Shown here in pieces: positions 1 through 7,583 of a stretch of 23,263 nt of DNA (position 1 is its first letter; every line of letters begins with the position of its first letter). The DNA comes from SIG575 sp045534165 (GTDB lineage: Bacteria; Bacillota; Clostridia; Oscillospirales; Acutalibacteraceae). The notes under the pieces were generated by a model. That model was not told the DNA's origin. It made no database searches and saw only the letters and a program-made list of their open reading frames with translations. The position numbers and the translations under genes are program-made. Where the stretch lies: contig JAZSJD010000038.1 in NCBI GenBank assembly GCA_045534165.1, forward strand, positions 1 to 23,263, in the 5' to 3' direction.

Positions 1-84
1 TTCAATTGCTATTTTCTTGATTTTAATAATAACTTTTTATATCAATAATATCCGCATATATGCTTATGCGGGTTTGTCGACAGT

Positions 85-115
85 CTGAGCCCTCGTTGTA
101 ATAACGAGGGCTCAG
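85..115. repeat. 13-bp perfect inverted repeat downstream of pckG
   Basis: Arms at 85-97 and 103-115 are exact reverse complements (13 bp) around a 5-nt loop, just past the pckG stop codon. This is where a transcription terminator would be expected, but neither strand has a clear U-tract after the stem. It may be a weak terminator or a 3' end-stabilising hairpin. A second, 7-bp inverted repeat (52-58 / 65-71) lies beyond it. Confidence 0.5.
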
Positions 116-120
116 ATTAA

Positions 121-1905
121 TTATTTAAGGTTGTTTTTAAGAGTTGCAAGTTCTGCTTTGAGTTCTGCAGGAACATTGCCACCGAATTTTTCGTTATAGA
201 AAGCTTCGATACCGTCTGCTTCTTCAATCCAGAGGTCTTTTTCAACTGTAAGGATGCTCTTAAGAGTTTCAAGTGAAACTTCATCTTCAATACCGTCAAG
301 GTTGATGTCTTCAGCCTTGGGAAGGTAACCGATTTCAGATTCTACAGCATCAACTTTGCCTTCGCAACGGTCGATAATCCATTCGAGAACACGAAGGTTA
401 TCACCGAATCCGGGCCACATGAAGTTGCCTTCGTCATCTTTTCTGAACCAGTTAACGTTGAAGATTTTGGGAGCTTTGTCAGCATCAAGTGAAGCACCCA
501 TATCAATCCAGTGCTGCCAGTAATCAGCCATGTTGTAACCACAGAAGGGAATCATAGCCATGGGGTCACGACGAACAACACCAACTGCACCTGTTGCAGC
601 AGCAGTTGTTTCAGAAGCCATACTTGAACCTACGAACACACCATGGTTCCAGTCTCTTGACTGATAAACAAGGGGAGCAAGTTTTGCACGTCTGCCACCA
701 AATACGATTGCAGAAATCGGCACACCCTGAGGATTCTCAAATTCAGAGCTAAGGCAAGGACAGTTCTTCGCAGGAGCTGTGAAACGGCTGTTGGGATGAG
801 CGCCTTTTTCTTCGCTTTCCTGACCATTCCAGGGATTGCCTTTCCATTCAATAGCATTTGAGGGAGGATTCTTATCAAGGCCTTCCCACCAAACTGTGTT
901 GTCATCAAGGTTGTGAGCAACGTTTGTGAAGATTGTGCCTTTCTTTGTTGAAGCAAGGACGTTGGGGTTTGATTTGTCGTTTGTGCCGGGAGCAACACCG
1001 AAGAAACCGTTTTCGGGGTTGATAGCATAAAGTCTTCCGTCTTCGCCTTTACGGATCCATGAAATATCGTCGCCTACGCACCATACTTTATAACCTTTTT
1101 TAAGGTATTTTTCGGGGGGAATCATCATAGCAAGGTTTGTTTTACCGCAAGCTGAGGGGAATGCAGCACAAACATATTTAACTTCGCCCTGGGGATTTTC
1201 AATACCAAGGATAAGCATATGTTCTGCCATCCAGCCTTCGTTCTTACCAAGGTAAGAAGCAATACGAAGAGCAAAACATTTTTTACCGAGAAGAACGTTT
1301 CCGCCGTAACCTGAGTTAACAGAAATAATTGTGTTGTCCTGAGGGAACTGACAGATATATCTCTTTTCTTCGTCGATTTCGCAACGGCAGTGAAGACCTC
1401 TAACCCAATCTTCGCCATCGCCATATGTGTCAAGTACAGCTTTACCTACACGTGTCATAATAGCCATATTAAGAACAACGTAGATAGAGTCTGTAAGTTC
1501 GATACCTACTTTTGAGAATTCAGAACCGATGGGGCCCATTGAATAGGGGATAACATACATTGTTCTGCCTTTGTAGCTGTCACGAGCAATGTTGTAAAGC
1601 ATTTCGTATGCTTCTGAGGGTTCCATCCAGTTGTTTGTGGGGCCTGCTTCTTCCTTTGTAGGAGCGCAGATAAATGTACGACCTTCAACACGAGCAACGT
1701 CGTTTACAGCAGTACGGTGAAGATAACAATCGGGAAGTTTTTCCTGATTGAGTTTAATCATTTCGCCTGTTGAACAAGCTTCTGCACGGAGTGCTTCAAG
1801 CTGTTCTTCTGAACCGTCAATCCAAACAACTTTGTCAGGTTTAACAAGTTCGATCTTTTCTTCGATCCAAGAAAGGATGCTTTTGTTCTGAGTGAGTGCT
1901 GCCAT
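121..1905 (-). CDS. pckG: Phosphoenolpyruvate carboxykinase (GTP)
   Basis: Interconverts oxaloacetate + GTP and phosphoenolpyruvate + CO2 + GDP in the cytosol, linking the C4-acid pool to glycolysis/gluconeogenesis. The 594-aa length fits the GTP-dependent family. The family P-loop FPSACGKTN is at about residues 249-257 with the characteristic reactive Cys253, and the second kinase motif VGDDISW (Asp279/Asp280) binds metal. The start is placed at the ATG at 1905 because an AAGGAG site lies 8 nt upstream; an upstream in-frame TTG (1968) has no ribosome site. It has its own promoter and is transcribed separately from the polA-tsaD group. In fermentative anaerobes the enzyme often runs in the carboxylating direction, which is inference here. 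Many Clostridia use the unrelated ATP-type enzyme instead. Confidence 0.96.
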   Translation of the reverse strand: MAALTQNKSILSWIEEKIELVKPDKVVWIDGSEEQLEALRAEACSTGEMIKLNQEKLPDCYLHRTAVNDVARVEGRTFICAPTKEEAGPTNNWMEPSEAYEMLYNIARDSYKGRTMYVIPYSMGPIGSEFSKVGIELTDSIYVVLNMAIMTRVGKAVLDTYGDGEDWVRGLHCRCEIDEEKRYICQFPQDNTIISVNSGYGGNVLLGKKCFALRIASYLGKNEGWMAEHMLILGIENPQGEVKYVCAAFPSACGKTNLAMMIPPEKYLKKGYKVWCVGDDISWIRKGEDGRLYAINPENGFFGVAPGTNDKSNPNVLASTKKGTIFTNVAHNLDDNTVWWEGLDKNPPSNAIEWKGNPWNGQESEEKGAHPNSRFTAPAKNCPCLSSEFENPQGVPISAIVFGGRRAKLAPLVYQSRDWNHGVFVGSSMASETTAAATGAVGVVRRDPMAMIPFCGYNMADYWQHWIDMGASLDADKAPKIFNVNWFRKDDEGNFMWPGFGDNLRVLEWIIDRCEGKVDAVESEIGYLPKAEDINLDGIEDEVSLETLKSILTVEKDLWIEEADGIEAFYNEKFGGNVPAELKAELATLKNNLK

Positions 1906-1989
1906 TATTTGTACTCCTTTCGCCCTGAAACACGGGGCTAAAAAATAATTTATTAAGTTCTTATACAAGGTACTCCATTGTACATTAAT

Positions 1990-2018
1990 AGTATACCTAA
2001 AACTTTAAAAAATTTCAA
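1990..2018 (-). promoter_or_regulatory. Predicted sigma-A promoter of pckG
   Basis: On the minus strand TTGAAA (2013-2018) and TATACT (1990-1995) are separated by exactly 17 bp, about 85 nt before the pckG ATG. The long AT-rich leader contains a short GCCC/GGGC hairpin immediately before the ribosome site. Confidence 0.65.
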
Positions 2019-2062
2019 TTACTAATTTGTTAATTTACTGTCAGATTTTTACATTTTTTCCG

Positions 2063-3079
2063 TTAAAATTGACAATTGTCAATAGGCATAGTTGCATATG
2101 CGTTCAGGTTAAGGTCTGCAAAGGTTTTGTTCTGTGCTTCATAGTAACCTTGAGCACCGACCATTGCTGCATTGTCACCACAATATTTAAGCTGAGGACA
2201 GTAAAGTTCCCAACCGTTTTTCTTACACAGGTTTTCCATATCCTGCCTTAACATGGAGTTTGCACTCACGCCACCTGCAAGCACAACTTTTGTGTGTCCC
2301 AATTGCTTGACAGCTTTTTCTGTGTTTTCAGTAAGGCAGGTGACAACTGCATTCAGAAAACTTGCACCAAGGTCAGGTAAGGGGAGTTCTTCACCTTTTT
2401 GTTTTGAATTGTGGATTAAGTTGATAACTGATGTTTTAAGACCTGAAAAACTGAAATCAAGCTCACTTCCGTCAACTTTGGGACGTGGGAATTTATATTT
2501 ATATCTGTCGCCGTCTTTTGCTATTTTGTCAAGGTTAAGACCGCCCGGGTAGTTCAGTCCCATTGTTCGTGCGGCTTTATCGAGTGCTTCCCCTGCAGCG
2601 TCATCACGAGTTCTGCCTACAATCTCAAATTCAGTGTAGCTTTTCACGTTTATCATGTGAGTGTGGCCGCCTGAAACAACAAGGCAGAAGAAAGGCGGTT
2701 CAAGCTGGGGAAAGGTGATATAGTTTGCTGCAATGTGAGAGCGCAGATGATGAACGGGAATTAAAGGAAGCCCTGAAGAAAGTGAAAGACCTTTTGCAAA
2801 GTTCACACCAACAAGCAAAGCACCTATAAGCCCCGGTGCATATGTAACAGCAAGTGCATCAATATCTTTTATTGTGCATTCTGCATCTTTGAGGGCATCT
2901 TCAACAACTTGTGAAATCGCCTCAGCGTGCATACGTGATGCAATTTCAGGCACAACACCGCCAAAAACTATATGTTCTTTAACTTGTGAAGCAACAACGT
3001 TGGAAAGAACTTTTCTTCCGTCTTCAACAACTGCTGCTGCAGTTTCATCACAAGATGATTCTATTGCAAGGATTTTCAT
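2063..3079 (-). CDS. tsaD: tRNA N6-adenosine threonylcarbamoyltransferase TsaD
   Basis: Transfers the threonylcarbamoyl group to A37 of ANN-decoding tRNAs (t6A), acting with TsaB and TsaE. The 338-aa length matches the family. Visible signatures: the ASKHA-fold start IESSCDETAAA, the metal-binding HxxxH at His111/His115 (HHLRSH), the SGGHT phosphate loop at 136-140, and the C-terminal GDNAAM motif with Asp302. The ATG at 3079 overlaps the stop of the upstream phosphatase-RimI fusion (ATGA), so translation is probably coupled. TsaD beside RimI is a recurrent bacterial arrangement; TsaB and TsaE are not in this window. The gene ends at a 16-nt perfect palindrome (2068-2083) that covers its last codons, with no convincing terminator. 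Confidence 0.97.
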   Translation of the reverse strand: MKILAIESSCDETAAAVVEDGRKVLSNVVASQVKEHIVFGGVVPEIASRMHAEAISQVVEDALKDAECTIKDIDALAVTYAPGLIGALLVGVNFAKGLSLSSGLPLIPVHHLRSHIAANYITFPQLEPPFFCLVVSGGHTHMINVKSYTEFEIVGRTRDDAAGEALDKAARTMGLNYPGGLNLDKIAKDGDRYKYKFPRPKVDGSELDFSFSGLKTSVINLIHNSKQKGEELPLPDLGASFLNAVVTCLTENTEKAVKQLGHTKVVLAGGVSANSMLRQDMENLCKKNGWELYCPQLKYCGDNAAMVGAQGYYEAQNKTFADLNLNAYATMPIDNCQF

Positions 3080-3933
3080 TGATGTTCTCCTTTCAGATAT
3101 TTGTTGTAGATATAAGCATCCTCTGTGGGCAAACGGTAGAAATTTTTTCTTTCTCCCATTTTTTGAAACCCGAATTTTTCATAAAGTGATATTGCAGATG
3201 CGTTACTTTTTCTTACTTCAAGAGTAATGAAATCATCACCAAGATAAGCACAATTCAGTATTGCTCTGTGAAGAATTGAGGAGGCAATACCTTTGTTTCT
3301 CCAATTCTCCTTAACTGCAATGTTGGTTACGGAACATTCACCGAAAACAGAGATTGTGCCCATATAACCTGCAATTTCTCCGCCAACATCGGCAACGAAG
3401 AAATGAGCCTGAGGGTTTTCAAGTTCTTCTGCAATGGATTTTTCACTCCAGGGAGAAGCAAAACACTCTTTTTCAACTTCTGCCACACCTTTTATATCTT
3501 TTTCCTCCATAGGGCGGATAACAGGTATGTTTTTTAAATCTTCACCCAGTTTAAGAAGTCCGTCATAAATTTCTTTTGCACATTTTTTATAAATTTCAAG
3601 GCTTGCGCCATAAGGGTCAGAAATTCCGTTGCCTAAAACATAAACTCTGCCTTGTCCGACAATAGGAATCAACTGCATTGCGTGGCTTCGGCTAAGGCAG
3701 ACAAACAAATCAGTCGACATTAAAAGCTCTTTTGAAAGAGGTCTTGAAATGTGATGTGAAATGTCAACACCATAGTCCTTTGCTGCAATAACTGAATTTT
3801 CGCTTACCTTTTCACCGAAAATTGCATTAAGACCTGCGCTGTGAACTTCACAATCTGCATTTATTTTTTTGAATAACCCTTCTGCAAGAGGACTTCTGCA
3901 GGTGTTTCCTGTGCATAAAAATGTAATAATCAT
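3076..3933 (-). CDS. rimI: Fusion: YwlE-type protein arginine phosphatase + RimI N-acetyltransferase
   Basis: A 285-aa two-domain protein. Residues 1-135 are a low-molecular-weight phosphatase: P-loop CTGNTCRS with Cys7, Thr11 and Arg13, and the general-acid Asp106 in SDPYG. Thr at position 11 is the residue that in Bacillus YwlE favours phospho-arginine over phospho-tyrosine. Residues 138-285 are a GNAT domain of RimI type: acetyl-CoA loop RNKGIA at 212-217, a catalytic-position Glu239, and the YEKFGF end motif. RimI acetylates the N-terminal alanine of ribosomal protein S18. The start is the ATG at 3933, which overlaps the polA stop as ATGA; an in-frame TTG two codons earlier is unlikely. 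The 4-bp overlap with tsaD puts it in one operon. The domain order is intact and no frameshift created the fusion. Joint function is unknown. Confidence 0.92.
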   Translation of the reverse strand: MIITFLCTGNTCRSPLAEGLFKKINADCEVHSAGLNAIFGEKVSENSVIAAKDYGVDISHHISRPLSKELLMSTDLFVCLSRSHAMQLIPIVGQGRVYVLGNGISDPYGASLEIYKKCAKEIYDGLLKLGEDLKNIPVIRPMEEKDIKGVAEVEKECFASPWSEKSIAEELENPQAHFFVADVGGEIAGYMGTISVFGECSVTNIAVKENWRNKGIASSILHRAILNCAYLGDDFITLEVRKSNASAISLYEKFGFQKMGERKNFYRLPTEDAYIYNKYLKGEHQ

Positions 3934-6497
3934 TTGCAATCAAACCAGGTCTTTCCGCTTTGAACGTCAGCTTTTAATTTAACTTTCATCTGACAAGCAT
4001 TTTCCATTTCTTCGCTGAGGATAATTTTCACTTGCTCTGCTTCGTTTTCAGGAGCTTCAACAATAAGTTCGTCGTGTACCTGCAAAATAAGTTTTGAAGA
4101 AAGGTTTTCTGCTTTCAGTCTGTTATAAACTTTTATCATAGCAATCTTGATGATATCTGCAGCTGTGCCCTGAATAGGCATATTTCTTGCAACTCTTTCG
4201 CCAAAACCTCTTGTGATTGCGTTTGAAGCGGAAAGTTCAGGCAGATAACGTCTTCTTGCAAATAACGTTTCTGCATATCCTCTTTCTTTAGCTTCGTTAA
4301 TCACTTCTTTCATATATCTGTCAACACCGCTGTAATGTTCAAGATATCCTTTGATGTAACTGTCAGCTTCTTTCCTTGTAACGCCGATATCTTTGGCAAG
4401 GGAGAAAGCACCGATACCATAAACAATGCCGAAGTTAACTGCTTTTGCTCTGCTTCGCATAAGAGGTGTTACCATATTTTCAGGCATATTGAAAACCTGG
4501 GATGCAGTTTCCGTGTGAATGTCACGTTCAGAGTTGAAAGAATCAATCATTGTATTGTCGTTTGCAATGTCCGCAAGAACACGCAGTTCAATCTGCGAAT
4601 AGTCAGCATCAACAAGCGTTTTACCATCATCTGCTGAGAAGAATTTTCTCATTTCTCTGCCAAGAGGTGAGCGTACCGGAATATTCTGCAAATTAGGTTC
4701 AGTTGAAGAAATTCTGCCTGTTCTTGTTTCTGTCTGGTTAAGTGTAGAATGGATTCTTCCGTCATCACCGATAACTTTAACAAGTCCGTCACAATAAGTT
4801 GATTTCAGCTTTGCGAAAGTTCTGTAATCAAGTATCATTTTAATTACGGGATGAGCATATTGAAGACTTTCAAGCACATCTGCATTTGTTGAATAACCGC
4901 TTTTTGTTTTTTTCTTTGCAGGCAGTCCCAAATCTTCAAACAATGCAACACCCAATTGTTTTGGAGAATTGATGTTGAATTCATATCCTACTTCTTCATA
5001 AATGTTTTCTTGCAGGATTTTAATATCTTCTTCTAATTTCTGACCGAATTTTATAATACCTTCTTTGTCAACTTTGAAACCCTCAAGTTCCATGGAAGAA
5101 AGAACCTCACTCAAAGGTATTTCAATGCCAAACAAAAGGTCTGTCTGGTTATTTTTCTTTATTTCTTCACCCGTTTTTTCCTTGAGTGTTTTGAGTGTAC
5201 CTGCTGAAAGAATGAATTCATCTTCCTTTTCGCATTTCACTTCAACAGAATATTCTTTGCTGAGCCTTGAAAGAGTATAATCGTTTGATGAGGGGTTGAG
5301 AATATATCCTGCAAGTGAAATGTCAAAACCTATATTTTTAAAGCTGTATCCGTTTGCCATTGCATAGGAATGGATAAGCTTTGTATCAGTTGTGAATTTT
5401 CTTTTTGTTTCATCTGCAAGGAAATTGAGGATAAAATCATCGAATCCCAGTTGCATTGAAGAAACACAATAAACAGTATTGTCAAAAAGGAAATATATTT
5501 CAGCAATATTTATTCCTGAAAATTCAGGGAGAAAATAAATGTCATCATTTTTTTCAATAAGTGTTTTTACTTCGTCTATGTTGCTTTCTTTAACCTTAAT
5601 TTCAATTTCTGAAGATTCTTCATCAGGAATAAATTCAGCATCTTCAAGACCTAATTTTTCATTAAGTGAAAAAATTTCAAGGTGGTTAAGAAGTTTTGCT
5701 GCTTCGCCTTTTTTACATTCATCAGGCAGATAATCTGCATAATTTTTTGAAATGGGCACTTCTCTGCTGATTGTGCCAAGCTCACGACTCAGGTATGCAC
5801 TTTCTTTACCGTTTTCTAATTTTTCACGCATTTTGGGTGTGATTTTCATTTCAGGTAAAGCTTCATAAACACCGTCAACTGAACCGTATTCTTTTATAAG
5901 GTCGCCTGCTGTTTTCGGGCCGATACCTGCAACACCGGGGATGTTGTCTGATGTGTCGCCCTGCAAAGCCTTGATTTCAATCATCTGAGATGGTGTAACA
6001 CCGTATTCTTCTTTAAGTGCAGATGTATCATAGTGGATGTTGCCCATTTTTGTTGTTGCAAGCAGAACAAAAACGTTTTTATCAATCAATTGCAGACTGT
6101 CACGGTCGCCTGTTGCAATATAGCACAAATCTTCTTCCTTTGCACCTGAAGCAAGTGTACCTAAAATATCGTCAGCTTCCCAACCGTCAAGTTCAACTAT
6201 TTTATATCCTAAAAGGCAGATAAGGTCTTTTACAATAGGCATCTGAGAAAAAAGTTCCTCAGGCATAGGTTTTCTGCCTGCTTTGTATTGGGAATACATC
6301 TGATGTCTGAATGTGGGAGCTTTTCTGTCGAATGCAACCACAACAGCGTCAGGGTCAATTTCATCACGTAAGTTTATCAGCATTTTTGTAAAGCCATAAA
6401 TTGCATTCGTGAACTGACCTTTCTTGTTGCTCAATAATTTTATTCCGTAAAAAGCACGGTTCAAAAGGCTGTTGCCGTCAATAGCTAAAAGTTTCAT
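3930..6497 (-). CDS. polA: DNA polymerase I
   Basis: Repair and lagging-strand polymerase of 855 aa. The N-terminal 5' nuclease (about 1-290) keeps its acidic metal residues (Asp7, Asp57, Glu107, Asp109/110, Asp131/133, Asp181/184). The middle region (about 300-460) has the position of the 3'-5' exonuclease, but the expected DxE metal motif is missing (the strand reads YFLPEFSG), so proofreading is probably absent. The polymerase domain has motif A DYSQIELR (Asp632), the motif B RxxxKxxxF pattern (Arg681, Lys685, Phe689) and motif C HDE (808-810). AGGAGG lies 8 nt before the ATG. It is the first gene of the polA / phosphatase-rimI / tsaD group and is divergent from the 6594 gene. Confidence 0.97.
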   Translation of the reverse strand: MKLLAIDGNSLLNRAFYGIKLLSNKKGQFTNAIYGFTKMLINLRDEIDPDAVVVAFDRKAPTFRHQMYSQYKAGRKPMPEELFSQMPIVKDLICLLGYKIVELDGWEADDILGTLASGAKEEDLCYIATGDRDSLQLIDKNVFVLLATTKMGNIHYDTSALKEEYGVTPSQMIEIKALQGDTSDNIPGVAGIGPKTAGDLIKEYGSVDGVYEALPEMKITPKMREKLENGKESAYLSRELGTISREVPISKNYADYLPDECKKGEAAKLLNHLEIFSLNEKLGLEDAEFIPDEESSEIEIKVKESNIDEVKTLIEKNDDIYFLPEFSGINIAEIYFLFDNTVYCVSSMQLGFDDFILNFLADETKRKFTTDTKLIHSYAMANGYSFKNIGFDISLAGYILNPSSNDYTLSRLSKEYSVEVKCEKEDEFILSAGTLKTLKEKTGEEIKKNNQTDLLFGIEIPLSEVLSSMELEGFKVDKEGIIKFGQKLEEDIKILQENIYEEVGYEFNINSPKQLGVALFEDLGLPAKKKTKSGYSTNADVLESLQYAHPVIKMILDYRTFAKLKSTYCDGLVKVIGDDGRIHSTLNQTETRTGRISSTEPNLQNIPVRSPLGREMRKFFSADDGKTLVDADYSQIELRVLADIANDNTMIDSFNSERDIHTETASQVFNMPENMVTPLMRSRAKAVNFGIVYGIGAFSLAKDIGVTRKEADSYIKGYLEHYSGVDRYMKEVINEAKERGYAETLFARRRYLPELSASNAITRGFGERVARNMPIQGTAADIIKIAMIKVYNRLKAENLSSKLILQVHDELIVEAPENEAEQVKIILSEEMENACQMKVKLKADVQSGKTWFDCK

Positions 6498-6533
6498 ACA
6501 AAAAACCTCCTATCAAAATATTATAACATAAAA

Positions 6534-6562
6534 TTGACTTTTTTAAAAGTATTAGTTATAAT
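6534..6562 (+). promoter_or_regulatory. Predicted sigma-A promoter for the 6594-7531 pair
   Basis: TTGACT (6534-6539), a 17-bp spacer and a consensus TATAAT (6557-6562), 31 nt before the ATG at 6594. It lies in the 96-bp divergent gap with polA. A minus-strand TATAAT at 6520-6525 may be the polA -10, but its -35 is poor. Confidence 0.75.
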
Positions 6563-6593
6563 TTTATATATAAAAATGTAAAGGATTTTTGTT

Positions 6594-6908
6594 ATGAGTA
6601 AGATTATTGTTCAGCGCTTTGATTATCTTAAAGGTGCAATGGATATCGGCGGTGGAGTAAACCCCTTTTATGGCTCAGCTGTAATAAAAAACAACACAAA
6701 TATCACAGATGACAGCTTCCGTTATTGCGTAAGAATTGCAAAGCAGGATGAAGATAATGTGGTGCGTGCAGAATATGCAATTACATACAAGGCTTTAGGT
6801 GAGGTTGAAAAAGAAAAAATTGTATCTAAAGATTTTGATTTTTCCCCTGAAGGTACAGAAGAAGCAAAGAAATGGCTTGAAGAAGAATATAACAAGGCAA
6901 ACGTATGA
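6594..6908 (+). CDS. Conserved-looking hypothetical protein, 104 aa
   Basis: I do not recognise a named family. The protein is acidic with no membrane segment or signal peptide. It has a Gly-rich early segment (GGGVNPFYGSA, about 20-30), a middle part that reads as alternating strands, and a charged C-terminal helix (EEAKKWLEEEY). AAGGA lies 8 nt before the ATG at 6594, under a strong promoter. Its stop overlaps the start of the pseudouridine synthase gene (ATGA), so the two are translationally coupled. The reading frame with promoter, ribosome site and coupled neighbour makes it a real gene. A link to RNA modification would be inference from position only. Confidence 0.8.
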   Translation: MSKIIVQRFDYLKGAMDIGGGVNPFYGSAVIKNNTNITDDSFRYCVRIAKQDEDNVVRAEYAITYKALGEVEKEKIVSKDFDFSPEGTEEAKKWLEEEYNKANV

Positions 6909-7531
6909 AAATTTTATTTGAAGATAAGAATGTAGTTGTGGTAATCAAACCACCTGAAATACTTTCACAGTTTTCTGAAACTGAAGAAAATGCTGTTTCA
7001 ATTCTCAAAGGAATGACAGGCAGTGAGATTTTTGTTATAAGCCGTCTTGACAGAAATGTGGGCGGAGTTATGGTGTTTGCAAAAAATCAGAAATCTGCTG
7101 CAGAATTAACACGTCAGATGCAGGACGGAGTTTTCAGAAAAGAATATATTGCTGCAGTTTACGGTTGCCCCGAAGAAGATAAAGGCGTTTTTGAAGATTT
7201 GCTCTTTAAGGATTCAAGAAAAAACAAATCTTTCGTTGTAAAAAAAGAACGCAAAGGTGTAAAAAAAGCATCTCTTGATTATGAAGTGGTTGAAAAAAGA
7301 GATGAAATTTCAATTGTGAAAATCCATCTCCATACAGGCAGAACACATCAGATAAGAGTGCAGTTTGCTTCAAGAAAAATGCCACTTGTAGGTGACGGAA
7401 AATACGGTGCGAAAGATAACTGCAAAAATATGGGTCTTTTCTGCAGAGAAATAACTTTTAAAAACCCTGCCACAAAAGAAATGCTCACATTTTCAGCAGA
7501 GCCTGAAAATGTTTATCCCTGGAAAAACTGA
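6905..7531 (+). CDS. RluA-family pseudouridine synthase
   Basis: Converts specific uridines to pseudouridine in rRNA or tRNA; which site cannot be read from sequence. At 208 aa it is a short RluA-type enzyme that starts directly with the catalytic domain and has no N-terminal S4 RNA-binding domain. Motif II is SRLDRNVGG with catalytic Asp49, and motif III is GRTHQIRV at 145-152. The second Arg of the more usual HRLDRDTSG motif is kept, but the leading His is Ser. It overlaps the upstream gene by 4 nt and is followed 12 nt later by a terminator. Confidence 0.92.
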   Translation: MKILFEDKNVVVVIKPPEILSQFSETEENAVSILKGMTGSEIFVISRLDRNVGGVMVFAKNQKSAAELTRQMQDGVFRKEYIAAVYGCPEEDKGVFEDLLFKDSRKNKSFVVKKERKGVKKASLDYEVVEKRDEISIVKIHLHTGRTHQIRVQFASRKMPLVGDGKYGAKDNCKNMGLFCREITFKNPATKEMLTFSAEPENVYPWKN

Positions 7532-7543
7532 ATATATAAAAAT

Positions 7544-7574
7544 AAAGGCTCTCTTTTCACAAGAGAGCCTTTTT
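7544..7574. terminator. Bidirectional intrinsic terminator
   Basis: A 12-bp perfect stem (7544-7555 / 7561-7572) with a 5-nt loop. T-rich tracts follow on the plus strand (from 7571) and on the minus strand (7543 downward, TATTTTTATA). It separates the plus-strand pseudouridine synthase from the convergent ABC exporter operon. Confidence 0.85.
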
Positions 7575-7583
7575 GTTGGTAAT

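Noticed and set aside
85..115. Strong pckG terminator
   Set aside because: The stem is perfect, but no U-tract follows on either strand, so it is listed only as an inverted repeat.
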